Below are positions 32,967 through 40,662 of a stretch of 40,662 bases of DNA, piece after piece. The notes under the pieces were generated by a model, which worked only from the letters and a program-made list of their open reading frames with translations, was not told the DNA's origin and did not search any database. Positions within the stretch are counted from its first letter, which is position 1; every line of letters starts with the position of its first letter. Position numbers and translations under genes: made by a program. Source of the stretch: an uncultured Lachnobacterium sp. (lineage in GTDB: Bacteria > Bacillota > Clostridia > Lachnospirales > Lachnospiraceae); assembly GCA_900543445.1 (NCBI GenBank), contig UQRC01000026.1, positions 1 to 40,662 on the forward strand, given 5' to 3'.

Positions 32967-34376
32967 ATGATGAGATCAATGTACTCTGCTGTGTCCGGAC
33001 TTAAGACACATCAGACAAGAATGGACGTTATCGGTAATAATATCGCGAACGTCAACACGGAAGCATTCAAGTCTTCCAATGTACGATTCAGTGAGATTAT
33101 GTATCAGACGACAGCTTCTGCATCCGGCGGAAACGGTACAACCGGTATCGGCGGTAAGAATGCAAAGCAGATCGGTCTTGGTGTAACCACTGCATCGACA
33201 ATGGTGAATATCACCGGTGCGGGTGCATCGGAGACGACAGGTAATCCGTTCGATTTAAAGTTTACGGACAGCCAGTCGACCAATTTCTTTATTGTAAGTG
33301 ATGGAACCAATCGCTTTTTTACAAGAGCAGGTTCGTTTTATGTGGATGGTAACGGATATCTGTGTATGAGTTCGACCGGATATACGCTGCAGGGATGGCA
33401 GGTGGATCCGACGACAGGCGATATTCGTAAAGATATCGTATCTCCACTTCAGGTAATGTCTCCGCAGAACCAGACAGCAGCTCCGGAAGCTACGACAAAG
33501 GCTTATGTATCCGGAGTGCTGGATAAGAAGGACACGAACGTTACCAGTGAAGACGGATATACGGTGACACTGGGATTTTTCGATAATCTTGGATATTCCT
33601 ATACGGCTAAGTTTGCAATCAAGCCGCGTGAGAATAGCACGGTGGATGGACAGTATCACATTACACTGACGGATATTATTGATTCGAGCAGTCGGTCGAT
33701 TCTTGGAAATACAGATGCCGAGAAAAAGGCAAACATCAACAGTGTGTTCGGTAACGGATATGATATTGATTTCGATGCGAATGAGGGTACTTTCGTATCG
33801 ATCGGTGGAAATAATAAGACGAGCCAGATGTTAAATCTGTCTGCTCTGAGAACCGGATATACAACAAACGGACAGAATGGACAGCAGAATGTTACCAGTA
33901 ATTTTCAGAATATCGAGCTTGATTTCTCGAAATGTATGAACTACAACAACGGTGGAACTTCTACCTTTAAGATGTTAAAAGGTGATACGACAGGAGACGG
34001 AGCCGGAAAGAAGCTTGGAGCCTTAACCGGAATTACAATTGACCAGCAGGGTCAGATCCATGGTTCTTACGATAATGGTAATACCGTTCTGCTCGGACAG
34101 ATTCCGGTTGCGCAGTTTGCGAATGCATCCGGTCTTGAAAAAGTCGGAAACAATTGCTACCAGACAACCTTAAATTCCGGTGAATTTGACGGAATCGGTG
34201 TGGAAGTCAGTGCGGACGGTAGTGCAATCAACTCCGGCGAGCTTGAGATGTCCAACGTAGATCTGTCCGGACAGTTTACGGATATGATCGTCACACAGCG
34301 TGGATTCCAGGCGAACTCAAGAGTTATCACCGTATCTGATACACTGCTTGAGGAACTGATCAATCTGAAGAGATAA
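32967..34376 (+). CDS. flgE: flagellar hook protein FlgE
   Basis: 469 residues. It opens MMRSMYSAVSGLKTHQTRMD and GNNIANVNTEAFKSSNVRFS, the FlgE N-terminal helix and anchor motif, contains the hook-specific FFTRAGSFYVDGNGYL, and ends in the conserved C-terminal helix MSNVDLSGQFTDMIVTQRGF and QANSRVITVSDTLLEELINL. FlgE polymerises into the universal joint between rod and filament. AGGAGGT lies 10 nt before the ATG at 32967. The 75-nt gap before it holds a possible hairpin (GGTTT/AAACC). It is the last gene before a terminator; no flbD follows. Confidence 0.97.
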   Translation: MMRSMYSAVSGLKTHQTRMDVIGNNIANVNTEAFKSSNVRFSEIMYQTTASASGGNGTTGIGGKNAKQIGLGVTTASTMVNITGAGASETTGNPFDLKFTDSQSTNFFIVSDGTNRFFTRAGSFYVDGNGYLCMSSTGYTLQGWQVDPTTGDIRKDIVSPLQVMSPQNQTAAPEATTKAYVSGVLDKKDTNVTSEDGYTVTLGFFDNLGYSYTAKFAIKPRENSTVDGQYHITLTDIIDSSSRSILGNTDAEKKANINSVFGNGYDIDFDANEGTFVSIGGNNKTSQMLNLSALRTGYTTNGQNGQQNVTSNFQNIELDFSKCMNYNNGGTSTFKMLKGDTTGDGAGKKLGALTGITIDQQGQIHGSYDNGNTVLLGQIPVAQFANASGLEKVGNNCYQTTLNSGEFDGIGVEVSADGSAINSGELEMSNVDLSGQFTDMIVTQRGFQANSRVITVSDTLLEELINLKR

Positions 34377-34409
34377 TTTATAAGTTGACAGAAAAATACA
34401 TAAAAATGC

Positions 34410-34448
34410 GATGGGAGATGCGTTTTCGCCATTTCCCATCATTTTTTT
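34410..34448 (+). terminator. terminator ending the flgB-flgE operon
   Basis: A long stem, 34410-34422 with 34427-34440 (GATGGGA/TCCCATC, then ATGCG/CGCCAT with one bulged C), a TTTT loop, and ATTTTTTT after it. Strong intrinsic terminator. Confidence 0.88.
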
Positions 34449-34450
34449 AC

Positions 34451-34499
34451 CCTTTTTACCAAAAAGGAAGTAGACAAGAAAACAAAAGTTTAGTAGAAT
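34451..34499 (+). promoter_or_regulatory. sigma-A promoter of the motA operon, with upstream inverted repeat
   Basis: TAGACA (34471-34476), a 17-nt spacer and TAGAAT (34494-34499), each 5 of 6 to consensus. Just upstream is CCTTTTT/AAAAAGG (34451-34457 with 34461-34467). The transcript leader to motA would be about 67 nt. Confidence 0.72.
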
Positions 34500-34573
34500 T
34501 ATATAAAAGGGTCATTAGGTCTATTTTGCGTTTTGACCGGATCCGTAATTTGTAAAATTGGAAGGTGCATTGT

Positions 34574-35371
34574 ATGGATATAGCATCGTTGGGTGGAATC
34601 CTTTTTGGACTCGCAATGGTCGTATTTGGTATTATAAACAGTGGTGGCAGCATTGATGCGTTCCGGAATTTCATTGATATTCCGTCGGTCGCAATCACAA
34701 TCGGTGGTTCGATTGGATCAACGCTGGCGTGTTTTAAGCTGCCAGCCTTTTTGAATGGTCTGAAATCCTTTATACTGATATTCAAGGAGAAGAAATATGA
34801 TCCTTCTGAGATCATTAAGTCGATCATCGATCTGGCGAATGTCGGACGAAAGGATGGGCTGCTTGCGCTTGAGGAGGCTGCCAATGGTCTGGATGATGAA
34901 TTCCTGAAAAAAGGTATTTTACTTGTTGTAGACGGAACGGATCCCGAACTTGTCCGGGCGATCCTTGAGACAGATCTGATGTGTCTGGAGGATCGGCATA
35001 AGAGTGTAATTTCTGTCTGGGAGAAATGGGCGGAGATGGGTCCAGCCTGGGGTATGATCGGAACACTGATCGGACTGATCAACATGTTACAGAAACTGGA
35101 TGATCCGTCTGCAATCGGACCGCAGATGTCCGTTGCACTTGTAACAACACTTTACGGATCCTTGATCGCGAACTGGTTGTGTACACCGGTTGTGGGAAAA
35201 CTGAATGCCAACAATAGTCTGGAAGTTGTGAGCAGACAGATTACGATAGAGGGTCTTCTGTCGATTCAGGCAGGTGAGAACCCGCGTGTCATTGAGGAGA
35301 AGTTAAAGTCTTTCCTTTCTCCGTCGAACAGAAACCAGATTGGTGGTGACAATGCCGGAGGTGAGGAATAA
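34574..35371 (+). CDS. motA: flagellar stator protein MotA
   Basis: 265 residues. MotA with MotB forms the ion-driven stator that pushes on FliG. Four hydrophobic segments are visible (LGGILFGLAMVVFGIIN, SVAITIGGSIGSTLACF, WGMIGTLIGLINML and VALVTTLYGSLIANWL). The cytoplasmic loop holds the charged pair R92 and E100 (GRKDGLLALEE), equivalent to the Arg and Glu that contact FliG, and the conserved proline occurs in MGPAWGM. The start ATG 34574 has GGAAGGTG upstream; GTG 34565 overlaps it. Confidence 0.95.
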   Translation: MDIASLGGILFGLAMVVFGIINSGGSIDAFRNFIDIPSVAITIGGSIGSTLACFKLPAFLNGLKSFILIFKEKKYDPSEIIKSIIDLANVGRKDGLLALEEAANGLDDEFLKKGILLVVDGTDPELVRAILETDLMCLEDRHKSVISVWEKWAEMGPAWGMIGTLIGLINMLQKLDDPSAIGPQMSVALVTTLYGSLIANWLCTPVVGKLNANNSLEVVSRQITIEGLLSIQAGENPRVIEEKLKSFLSPSNRNQIGGDNAGGEE

Positions 35372-36192
35372 TGCCGAAGAAGAGACCTGAGGATCCGCCG
35401 AAGGGTTCCCCGGCGTGGATGGCGACATTCTCCGATCTGATGAACCTTCTGTTATGCTTTTTCGTATTGCTTTTCTCTATGTCTACGGTTGATGCGGACA
35501 AGTTCCAGCAGGTAATTGCTTCGCTGCAGAGCAGTGTGAGTATCCTGCCGGCAGGTGGTGCAAGCATCGGAGATGGAGAGATGATCTCCGCCGGTGTGAG
35601 ACAGCTGGAGTTTATGGATTCCTACTACAATGAAGTTGCCAATTCGGCAGCGGAAGACAGTAACAATCAGACGGAAGGCAAAGAAAACGTACAGGAACAG
35701 TACGAGAAACAGGGACTTGCCGAGTCGGAGAAGATGGCAGAGGAGATACAGAAAGCTTTAGATGCCTCGGAACTTGGCTCCAAAGTGGATGTGAATTTTA
35801 ATGCGGAATATGTACAACTGAATCTAAACGGAGCAATTCTGTTTGATTCCGGTCATGCGGATCTGGTAAGTGGAGCGATTCCGATTGTTGATAAGATTGG
35901 CAAGGTACTTGAACAGTATGATGCCAATGTGATTGAGATTGAGGGACATACGGATAATGTGCCGATACGAAGCAACGGTAAGTTTGAAAGCAACGAGATC
36001 CTTTCCGTGTACCGGGCGCTGGCGGTTGCCGAGCGGATCCGTGATCACACTTCATTGGATCCAAAATATATTAAGTTTGCCGGCCGCGGCGATTATGTCC
36101 CAATTGCGGACAACAGTACACCGGAGGGACGTGCACGAAACCGGCGTGTAGAGATCAAGGTGTATAATTCTTATAATTCGAAGGTGGATTAG
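35371..36192 (+). CDS. motB: flagellar stator protein MotB
   Basis: 273 residues. One transmembrane helix at about 17-37 contains the essential ion-binding aspartate D22 (ATFSDLMNLLLCFFVLLFSM). A plug/linker region precedes the OmpA-like peptidoglycan-binding domain: LNGAILFDSGHADL, IEIEGHTDNVPI and RARNRRVEIKV. Start overlaps the motA stop (TAATG), giving coupled synthesis. Proton versus sodium specificity cannot be decided by eye. Confidence 0.96.
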   Translation: MPKKRPEDPPKGSPAWMATFSDLMNLLLCFFVLLFSMSTVDADKFQQVIASLQSSVSILPAGGASIGDGEMISAGVRQLEFMDSYYNEVANSAAEDSNNQTEGKENVQEQYEKQGLAESEKMAEEIQKALDASELGSKVDVNFNAEYVQLNLNGAILFDSGHADLVSGAIPIVDKIGKVLEQYDANVIEIEGHTDNVPIRSNGKFESNEILSVYRALAVAERIRDHTSLDPKYIKFAGRGDYVPIADNSTPEGRARNRRVEIKVYNSYNSKVD

Positions 36193-36209
36193 GAGGAAAG
36201 TTAAGTATT

Positions 36210-36731
36210 ATGAAGAAGAATTTGATTTCAGTACTGATACTTGCATTGGTGTTTGCCAACTTTGTGCTGACTGCGATACTGATGTTTAGTGTGCTTCCAG
36301 AGACGAAGAAGGCGAATACACTGATTGAAAAGGTATGTTCCGCAATCGATCTGGATCTTAACAGTGGAGCGGCAAGTGGTGTATCCAATGTGCCGATCGA
36401 TCAGCAGGATATCTACAAGGTGAATGCCGGAGAGAAGATTACAACGAATCTTGCAAAAGGATCTGACGGTAAGAATCATTACGCCGTGCTTAAGGTTTCA
36501 CTTGTCTTGAATAAGAAGAGTGACAATTATGCGACGTATAACCAGGATTTCTTCACAAGTCAGGATGAGACGATCAAGAATGATATCATTCAGGTAATCG
36601 GTAATTATACCGTCGATGAGTTTGAGGCGAATAAGGACGAGGCCAAGGGAGAAATCCTTTCCGATATGCAGGAATTGTTTGGCGCGGATCTGGTAGTCGG
36701 TGTCAATTTCTCCGAATCGACATCTGAATAG
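36210..36731 (+). CDS. fliL: flagellar basal-body-associated protein FliL
   Basis: 173 residues. A single N-terminal transmembrane helix (about 6-28, SVLILALVFANFVLTAILMF) is followed by an extracytoplasmic domain with YAVLKVSLVLNKKS and DIIQVIGNYTVDEFE, the usual FliL core. FliL surrounds or stabilises stator units. AGGAGGAAAG lies upstream of the ATG. Confidence 0.85.
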   Translation: MKKNLISVLILALVFANFVLTAILMFSVLPETKKANTLIEKVCSAIDLDLNSGAASGVSNVPIDQQDIYKVNAGEKITTNLAKGSDGKNHYAVLKVSLVLNKKSDNYATYNQDFFTSQDETIKNDIIQVIGNYTVDEFEANKDEAKGEILSDMQELFGADLVVGVNFSESTSE

Positions 36732-36742
36732 AGAAGATTAAG

Positions 36743-36771
36743 AAGGCTAACCGGATTTTTCGGTTAGTCTT
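36743..36771 (+). terminator. intercistronic hairpin between fliL and fliM
   Basis: AAGGCTAACCG (36743-36753) pairs with CGGTTAGTCTT (36761-36771) with one G-T pair and a GATTTTT loop. The following sequence is only mildly T-rich (ATCATGG), so this is a weak terminator or attenuating/processing hairpin, allowing partial read-through to fliM. Confidence 0.45.
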
Positions 36772-36803
36772 ATCATGGTTGTGTAACAGGTGGTGAAAGA
36801 TAG

Positions 36804-37784
36804 ATGGGTGACGTATTATCTCAGAATGAGATAGACAGTTTGCTGGCAGCGCTTAGTACCGGTGAACTGGATGTAGAAGAAATTAAAGACAGCAATGAAA
36901 AACAGGTTAAAGAATACGATTTTGCCCGTCCTTCTAAATTTTCCAAGGAGCATCTTCGTACCTTGGAGATTATTTTTGAACATTACGGAAGATTGCTTTC
37001 CACAAATCTTCCAGTCTATCTGCGTAAAAATGTTCAGGTTGAGGTGATGAATTCCGAGGCGGTAACGTATTCGGAGTTTTCCAATGCTTTGTCGAATCCG
37101 GTGCTTCTTGGGATTATCAATTTTGCGCCGCTTCAGGGAAATATTATTATCGAGATGGCTTCGGCGCTCGGCTATACGATTGTCGACCGAATGCTTGGAG
37201 GCCGTGGAGATCCGATTGACAAGGTGAGGGAGTTCTCGGAGATCGAGCTTTTGATCATTGAGAGAATTATGATTGTATGTGTGAACCTTCTTAAGGAACC
37301 GTGGGAGAATGTGGTTGATATTCATCCGAGACTGGAGCGGATTGAGACAAATTCCCAGTATGCACAGATTATATCGCCAAGCGAGATGATCGCAATCGTG
37401 ACGATCAATATGAAGATTGGCGATGTAGAAGGACTTATGAATATCTGTCTTCCGTACATTACGTTGGAAGATGTGATTGATAAATTAAATACCAAGTATT
37501 GGTATTCAAACATGCAGGATCAGGATGATAACAGTTACGCAGATGCGATTGAATCTTTGATCCAGCGAGCGGAAGTACCTGTGAAAGCGGTACTTGGCAA
37601 CAGCGCAATATCGGTCAATGATTTTGCGATGTTGCAGCCGGGTGACATCATTAAGCTAGATCGCAATGTTGATGATGAGCTGGATGTCTATGTCGGCAAT
37701 ATTCGAAAATTTACTGCATTACCCGGTTCTTCGGGCGACAATTATGCAGTTAGGGTCACTTCGGTGATCAGAGAGGAGCAATAA
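36804..37784 (+). CDS. fliM: flagellar motor switch protein FliM
   Basis: 326 residues. The N-terminal CheY-P-binding motif is LSQNEIDSLLAAL. The CheC-like middle domain includes YDFARPSKFSKEHLRTLEII and ALGYTIVDRMLGGRG, and the C-terminal SpoA/FliN-like domain ends with VKAVLGNSAISVNDFAMLQP and GDIIKLDRNVDDELDVYVGN. FliM is the switch component of the C ring. The gene overlaps nothing and is followed 4 nt later by fliY. Confidence 0.96.
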   Translation: MGDVLSQNEIDSLLAALSTGELDVEEIKDSNEKQVKEYDFARPSKFSKEHLRTLEIIFEHYGRLLSTNLPVYLRKNVQVEVMNSEAVTYSEFSNALSNPVLLGIINFAPLQGNIIIEMASALGYTIVDRMLGGRGDPIDKVREFSEIELLIIERIMIVCVNLLKEPWENVVDIHPRLERIETNSQYAQIISPSEMIAIVTINMKIGDVEGLMNICLPYITLEDVIDKLNTKYWYSNMQDQDDNSYADAIESLIQRAEVPVKAVLGNSAISVNDFAMLQPGDIIKLDRNVDDELDVYVGNIRKFTALPGSSGDNYAVRVTSVIREEQ

Positions 37785-37788
37785 ACGT

Positions 37789-38979
37789 ATGGATGGAATT
37801 TTATCGCAGGAAGAAATTAACGCACTGCTGAGCAATCCCGGAGGAGCGGGGGCTGCGACTGCAGAGGCGGAACTTTCAGAAGCTGAAATTGATGCGATCG
37901 GGGAGATCGCCAATATCAGTATGGGTACGGCTGCGACGACGTTGTTTTCTCTCGTGAATCGTAAAGTAGAGATTTCAACTCCGGTTGTATCTTATGCAAC
38001 CTGGGATGACGTTGTGACAAAATATGAGAGACCGTGTGTGTTTATCCGTATTGCCTACACGGTAGGACTTGACGGAAGCAACATCCTTGTACTGAAAGAA
38101 AATGATGTTAAGATCATCACCGATCTTATGATGGGGGGTGACGGAACAAATACAGAAGGGGAACTCGGAGAACTTCATCTGAGTGCGATCAGTGAGGCGA
38201 TGAACCAGATGATGGGATCATCGGCGACTTCTTTATCCTCGATGCTGAATAAGAAGATCGATATCAGCCCGCCAAGGGCAGATTTGATCGATCTGGCAGG
38301 AGAAATTGACGAGAGTGAGATTGATGAGTTCTTAACTGGAAAATTTGTCAAGATTTCGTTTCGTATGGAGATTGGAGATCTTGTGGACAGCGAGATCATG
38401 CAGCTTTACCCGATTTCATTTGCAAAGGAAATGTGTGCGGGTGTAACGCACAATATGGAGATGGATAGTAGCAGTATGAGGGAAGAACCTGCTCCGGCAC
38501 CGGAACCAGCCCCGGCTCCGCAGCCTGCACCTGCTCCGCAGATGAATGCGCAGCCACAGATGAATATGCAGATGAACCCGGGAATGGGACAGCCGATGAT
38601 GGGGCAGCCACAGATGAATATGCAGATGAATCCGGGAATGGGACAACCGATGATGGGGCAGCCGGTCAATGTACAACCGGCACAGTTTACTGCTTTTTCC
38701 GGTGGTAATTTCGGAACGTATCAGCCGGAGAATATTGATCTGATCATGGATGTTCCGCTGGAAGTTACCGTAGAACTTGGACGTACCAAGAAGTCGATTT
38801 CCGATATCCTTGATTTTGGACCGGGAAAGATCATTGAGCTTAACAAGATCGCCGGCGAACCAATCGATGTGCTTGTTAACGGAAAGTATGTTGCGAAGGG
38901 AGAGGTTGTGGTCATTGAGGAGAGTTTCGGTGTCCGTATCACGGAAATTGTGAACTCTTCGAAGCCGCCACAGGCATAG
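37789..38979 (+). CDS. fliY: flagellar motor switch phosphatase FliY (FliN-type)
   Basis: 396 residues. The N-terminus DGILSQEEINALLSN resembles the FliM CheY-binding peptide. Two CheC-type active-site helices follow: EIDAIGEIANISMGTAATTL and LSAISEAMNQMMGSSATSLS, each with the E-x-x-N pair needed for CheY-P phosphatase activity. The C-terminal SpoA domain (MDVPLEVTVELGRTKKSISD) is FliN-like. Between them (about 226-300) is a Pro/Ala linker and two perfect 18-residue copies of QPQMNMQMNPGMGQPMMG. So this is a switch-complex subunit with phosphatase activity, like B. subtilis FliY. Confidence 0.95.
   Translation: MDGILSQEEINALLSNPGGAGAATAEAELSEAEIDAIGEIANISMGTAATTLFSLVNRKVEISTPVVSYATWDDVVTKYERPCVFIRIAYTVGLDGSNILVLKENDVKIITDLMMGGDGTNTEGELGELHLSAISEAMNQMMGSSATSLSSMLNKKIDISPPRADLIDLAGEIDESEIDEFLTGKFVKISFRMEIGDLVDSEIMQLYPISFAKEMCAGVTHNMEMDSSSMREEPAPAPEPAPAPQPAPAPQMNAQPQMNMQMNPGMGQPMMGQPQMNMQMNPGMGQPMMGQPVNVQPAQFTAFSGGNFGTYQPENIDLIMDVPLEVTVELGRTKKSISDILDFGPGKIIELNKIAGEPIDVLVNGKYVAKGEVVVIEESFGVRITEIVNSSKPPQA
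38551..38658 (+). repeat. 54-bp tandem repeat in the fliY linker
   Basis: Two head-to-tail units, 38551-38604 and 38605-38658, differing at only two synonymous positions (AAC/AAT and CAG/CAA). Each encodes QPQMNMQMNPGMGQPMMG. Near-identity suggests a recent duplication and a site prone to length change. Confidence 0.9.
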
Positions 38980-38987
38980 AAAGTCGT

Positions 38988-39368
38988 ATGACAATATTAT
39001 TATCAAGTTCTTTTCACAGTCTGGTACAACTGATCGGTGCGCTCATTATATTTGCGTTTGTGCTTGGAATTACTTACCTGACAACGCGATGGATGGTTGG
39101 CTTTCAGAAGAGTCGCAGCAACAATAAGAATTTGCACATTATTGAGACGATTAATGTCGGAAATAATAAGTACATCAGTATTGTTGAGGCTGGAACCGTG
39201 TATTTGGTGGTGTCGGTCGGAAAAGACGAAGTACATCTCCTGACGCAGCTTACGAGAGAACAGCTTAAGGATTTCTCGTTTGAACATGTGGAAGAGAAGG
39301 AGTCACAGGAGTCCTTCTCGGAAATCCTTGAAAAACTCAAGGACAAATTACCAAAGAAACAGGATTAA
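38988..39368 (+). CDS. fliO: flagellar biosynthetic protein FliO
   Basis: 126 residues. A transmembrane segment at about 12-33 (LVQLIGALIIFAFVLGITYL) precedes a small cytoplasmic domain with LHIIETINVGNNKYISIVEA and a charged tail, the shape of FliO/FliZ proteins. FliO helps FliP assemble. Position directly before fliP supports the assignment; sequence conservation in this family is low. Confidence 0.82.
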   Translation: MTILLSSSFHSLVQLIGALIIFAFVLGITYLTTRWMVGFQKSRSNNKNLHIIETINVGNNKYISIVEAGTVYLVVSVGKDEVHLLTQLTREQLKDFSFEHVEEKESQESFSEILEKLKDKLPKKQD

Positions 39369-39370
39369 TA

Positions 39371-40219
39371 ATGAGTAAAGGAAAAAAGATATACTGCGTG
39401 GCAAGCTTTGTGTTTGCATGTGTGGTACTGATAGTTACAACTGTATTATGCGTTACGCATCCGACGACGACGTACGCTGCTTCAACGAATTCAAGCAGCT
39501 TGACGACCGGAAGTACGGAGGTTGCAAACCATAATGACCAGACCGATGGATTGTCCATTACCTATAATAATGAGAATGGATCGCTGTCTACTCCGGTCAG
39601 AATGCTTCTCGTGCTTACGGTGTTGTCTCTGGCACCATCGATTCTGATTATGATGACATCATTTACCAGAATTATCATTGTGCTCCATTTTGTGCGTACA
39701 GCAATCGGAACGCAGACGGCTCCACCGAACCAGATTCTGATCGGTCTGGCGTTGTTCCTTACCTTGTTTATTATGTGGCCGACATTTCAGCAGATTAACA
39801 CAGATGCAATCCAGCCGCTTGACAGGGGGGAGATTACACAGACAGAGTTTTTAGAGAAGGCAGAAGCCCCAATCCGTGAATTTATGATCAAGGATGCGAA
39901 GATTCAGATTCGTGATATTAATCTGTTTACCGAGATATCCGGCGAAACCTATGAGGATGATACGGAATTGTCGGATGTGCCGTTCACAACTTTAGTTCCG
40001 GCATTTATTTTAAGTGAATTAAGAAAAGCTTTTATTATGGGCTTTCTGATCTATATTCCTTTTATTGTAATTGATATGGTTGTGTCATCGGTGCTTATGT
40101 CAATGGGCATGATGATGCTTCCGCCGACAACGATTTCGCTTCCGTTTAAGATTTTATTGTTTATTCTTGCGGACGGCTGGAATCTCGTGATTGGTTCACT
40201 TGTACAGACGTTTTATTAG
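39371..40219 (+). CDS. fliP: flagellar biosynthetic protein FliP
   Basis: 282 residues. A cleavable-type signal sequence (about 1-35) is followed by Ser/Thr-rich sequence and the core of the export gate: MLLVLTVLSLAPSILIMMTS, FTRIIIVLHFVRTAIGTQTA, PPNQILIGLALFLTLFIMWP, FILSELRKAFIMGFLIYIPF and SMGMMMLPPTTISLPFKILL. FliP forms the FliPQR core of the flagellar type III export channel. It starts 2 nt after fliO ends. Confidence 0.97.
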   Translation: MSKGKKIYCVASFVFACVVLIVTTVLCVTHPTTTYAASTNSSSLTTGSTEVANHNDQTDGLSITYNNENGSLSTPVRMLLVLTVLSLAPSILIMMTSFTRIIIVLHFVRTAIGTQTAPPNQILIGLALFLTLFIMWPTFQQINTDAIQPLDRGEITQTEFLEKAEAPIREFMIKDAKIQIRDINLFTEISGETYEDDTELSDVPFTTLVPAFILSELRKAFIMGFLIYIPFIVIDMVVSSVLMSMGMMMLPPTTISLPFKILLFILADGWNLVIGSLVQTFY

Positions 40220-40230
40220 GAGGTATCGAT

Positions 40231-40509
40231 ATGATTTCAGAGAGTGCAGTACTTGATATTGCAAGAGATGCCATCTATACGATCATTATTACATCAGCGC
40301 CGCTTCTTTTAGTATCGCTGATCATTGGATTGATTGTCAGTATCTTTCAGACGGTGACATCCATTCAGGAACAGACACTTACCTTTGTTCCGAAGATTCT
40401 CGGTGTATTTGTGACGATGCTGATCTGTGGATCATGGATGTTAAACAATATGTCGAGTTTTATTGAACGATTATGGTCAAATTTCAGTTATTACCTGAGT
40501 TTAGGATAG
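40231..40509 (+). CDS. fliQ: flagellar biosynthetic protein FliQ
   Basis: 92 residues, two transmembrane helices (TIIITSAPLLLVSLIIGLIV and ILGVFVTMLICGSWMLNNMS) joined by SIFQTVTSIQEQTLTFVPK, the diagnostic FliQ loop. FliQ wraps around FliP-FliR in the export gate. AGGAGG precedes the ATG. Confidence 0.96.
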   Translation: MISESAVLDIARDAIYTIIITSAPLLLVSLIIGLIVSIFQTVTSIQEQTLTFVPKILGVFVTMLICGSWMLNNMSSFIERLWSNFSYYLSLG

Positions 40510-40513
40510 TTTC

Positions 40514-40662
40514 ATGGTCAACTTTACATTTACTCTGGATAATTTTGAATATTTTCTGTTGATCCTGGTGCGGGTCAGCTGCTTTGTGTATGTAGCGCCG
40601 CTTTTAGGACAGACAGGAATTCCCAATCAGGTGAAGATTGGTCTGTCGTTTTTTACTTCGAT
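40514..40662 (+). CDS. fliR: flagellar biosynthetic protein FliR, 3' part cut by the window edge
   Basis: Only the first 49 codons are present. The start ATG 40514 lies 4 nt after the fliQ stop with AGGA nearby. The visible N-terminus FEYFLLILVRVSCFVYVAPL, then LGQTGIPNQVKIGLSFF, matches FliR, the third part of the FliPQR export gate; the gene order supports it. Confidence 0.9.
   Translation, partial: MVNFTFTLDNFEYFLLILVRVSCFVYVAPLLGQTGIPNQVKIGLSFFTS

Noticed and set aside
34547..34559. AATTTGTAAAATT in the motA leader as a CodY box
   Set aside because: The symmetric halves are spaced by 3 nt, so it is a 13-mer that does not fit the 15-nt CodY consensus.

Overview
The window reads as chromosome of a motile, low-to-mid GC Firmicute of the Lachnospiraceae type (Roseburia/Agathobacter/Butyrivibrio-like). 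This is inferred from gene order (comM-dprA-topA-codY directly followed by the flagellar genes), a sporulation sigma factor of the SigK family, a FliY-type switch protein with CheC-like modules, DUF1292 and DUF5662 proteins, and strong AGGAGG ribosome sites with sigma-A promoters. No organism-specific marker was seen, so the genus is a guess.

Layout. 1-4.3 kb: a 1388-residue secreted surface protein ending in a Ser/Gly linker and a lysine-rich Ig-like domain. 4.36-6.48 kb, minus strand: a membrane Ser/Thr kinase followed by a small HTH regulator. 6.6-8.7 kb: a nitroreductase, a structured intergenic RNA, a small stand-alone DAK/FakA C-terminal-like protein and an XRE regulator with a tetratricopeptide-like C-terminus. 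8.75-9.8 kb: an AT-rich accessory patch with a 55-residue ORF, a cloverleaf-like inverted-repeat element, an ORF resembling a domain of mobile-element polyvalent proteins, and a perfect 18-bp-arm palindrome. 9.8-13.2 kb: gltX and a UvrD-like helicase. 13.26-13.58 kb, minus strand: DUF1292. 13.7-16.3 kb: a GH13-family protein in which all four catalytic motif regions are degenerate (a probable pseudoenzyme), and a DUF5662 protein. 16.4-17.0 kb: SigK-like sigma factor. 17.1-22.7 kb: comM, dprA, topA and codY.

22.8-40.66 kb is the main flagellar locus, all on the plus strand and cut by the right edge inside fliR. It appears to be two transcription units. The first runs flgB, flgC, fliE, fliF, fliG, fliH, fliI, fliJ, a ylxF/motE-like gene, fliK, flgD, a TIGR02530-type gene and flgE, ending in a strong terminator. 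The second starts at a good sigma-A promoter and runs motA, motB, fliL, fliM, fliY, fliO, fliP, fliQ and fliR. Together they encode the proximal rod proteins, MS ring, switch/C-ring, export ATPase complex, hook-length control, hook, stator and the export gate. flbD (usually after flgE) and cheY (usually after fliY) are absent from their common positions.

The most unusual items are the GH13 pseudoenzyme, two unexplained structured elements (7183-7250 and 8970-9066), the small toxin-antitoxin-like patch around the second of these, a CodY box in front of codY, and a SigK gene that is intact and appears to lack a pro-sequence.
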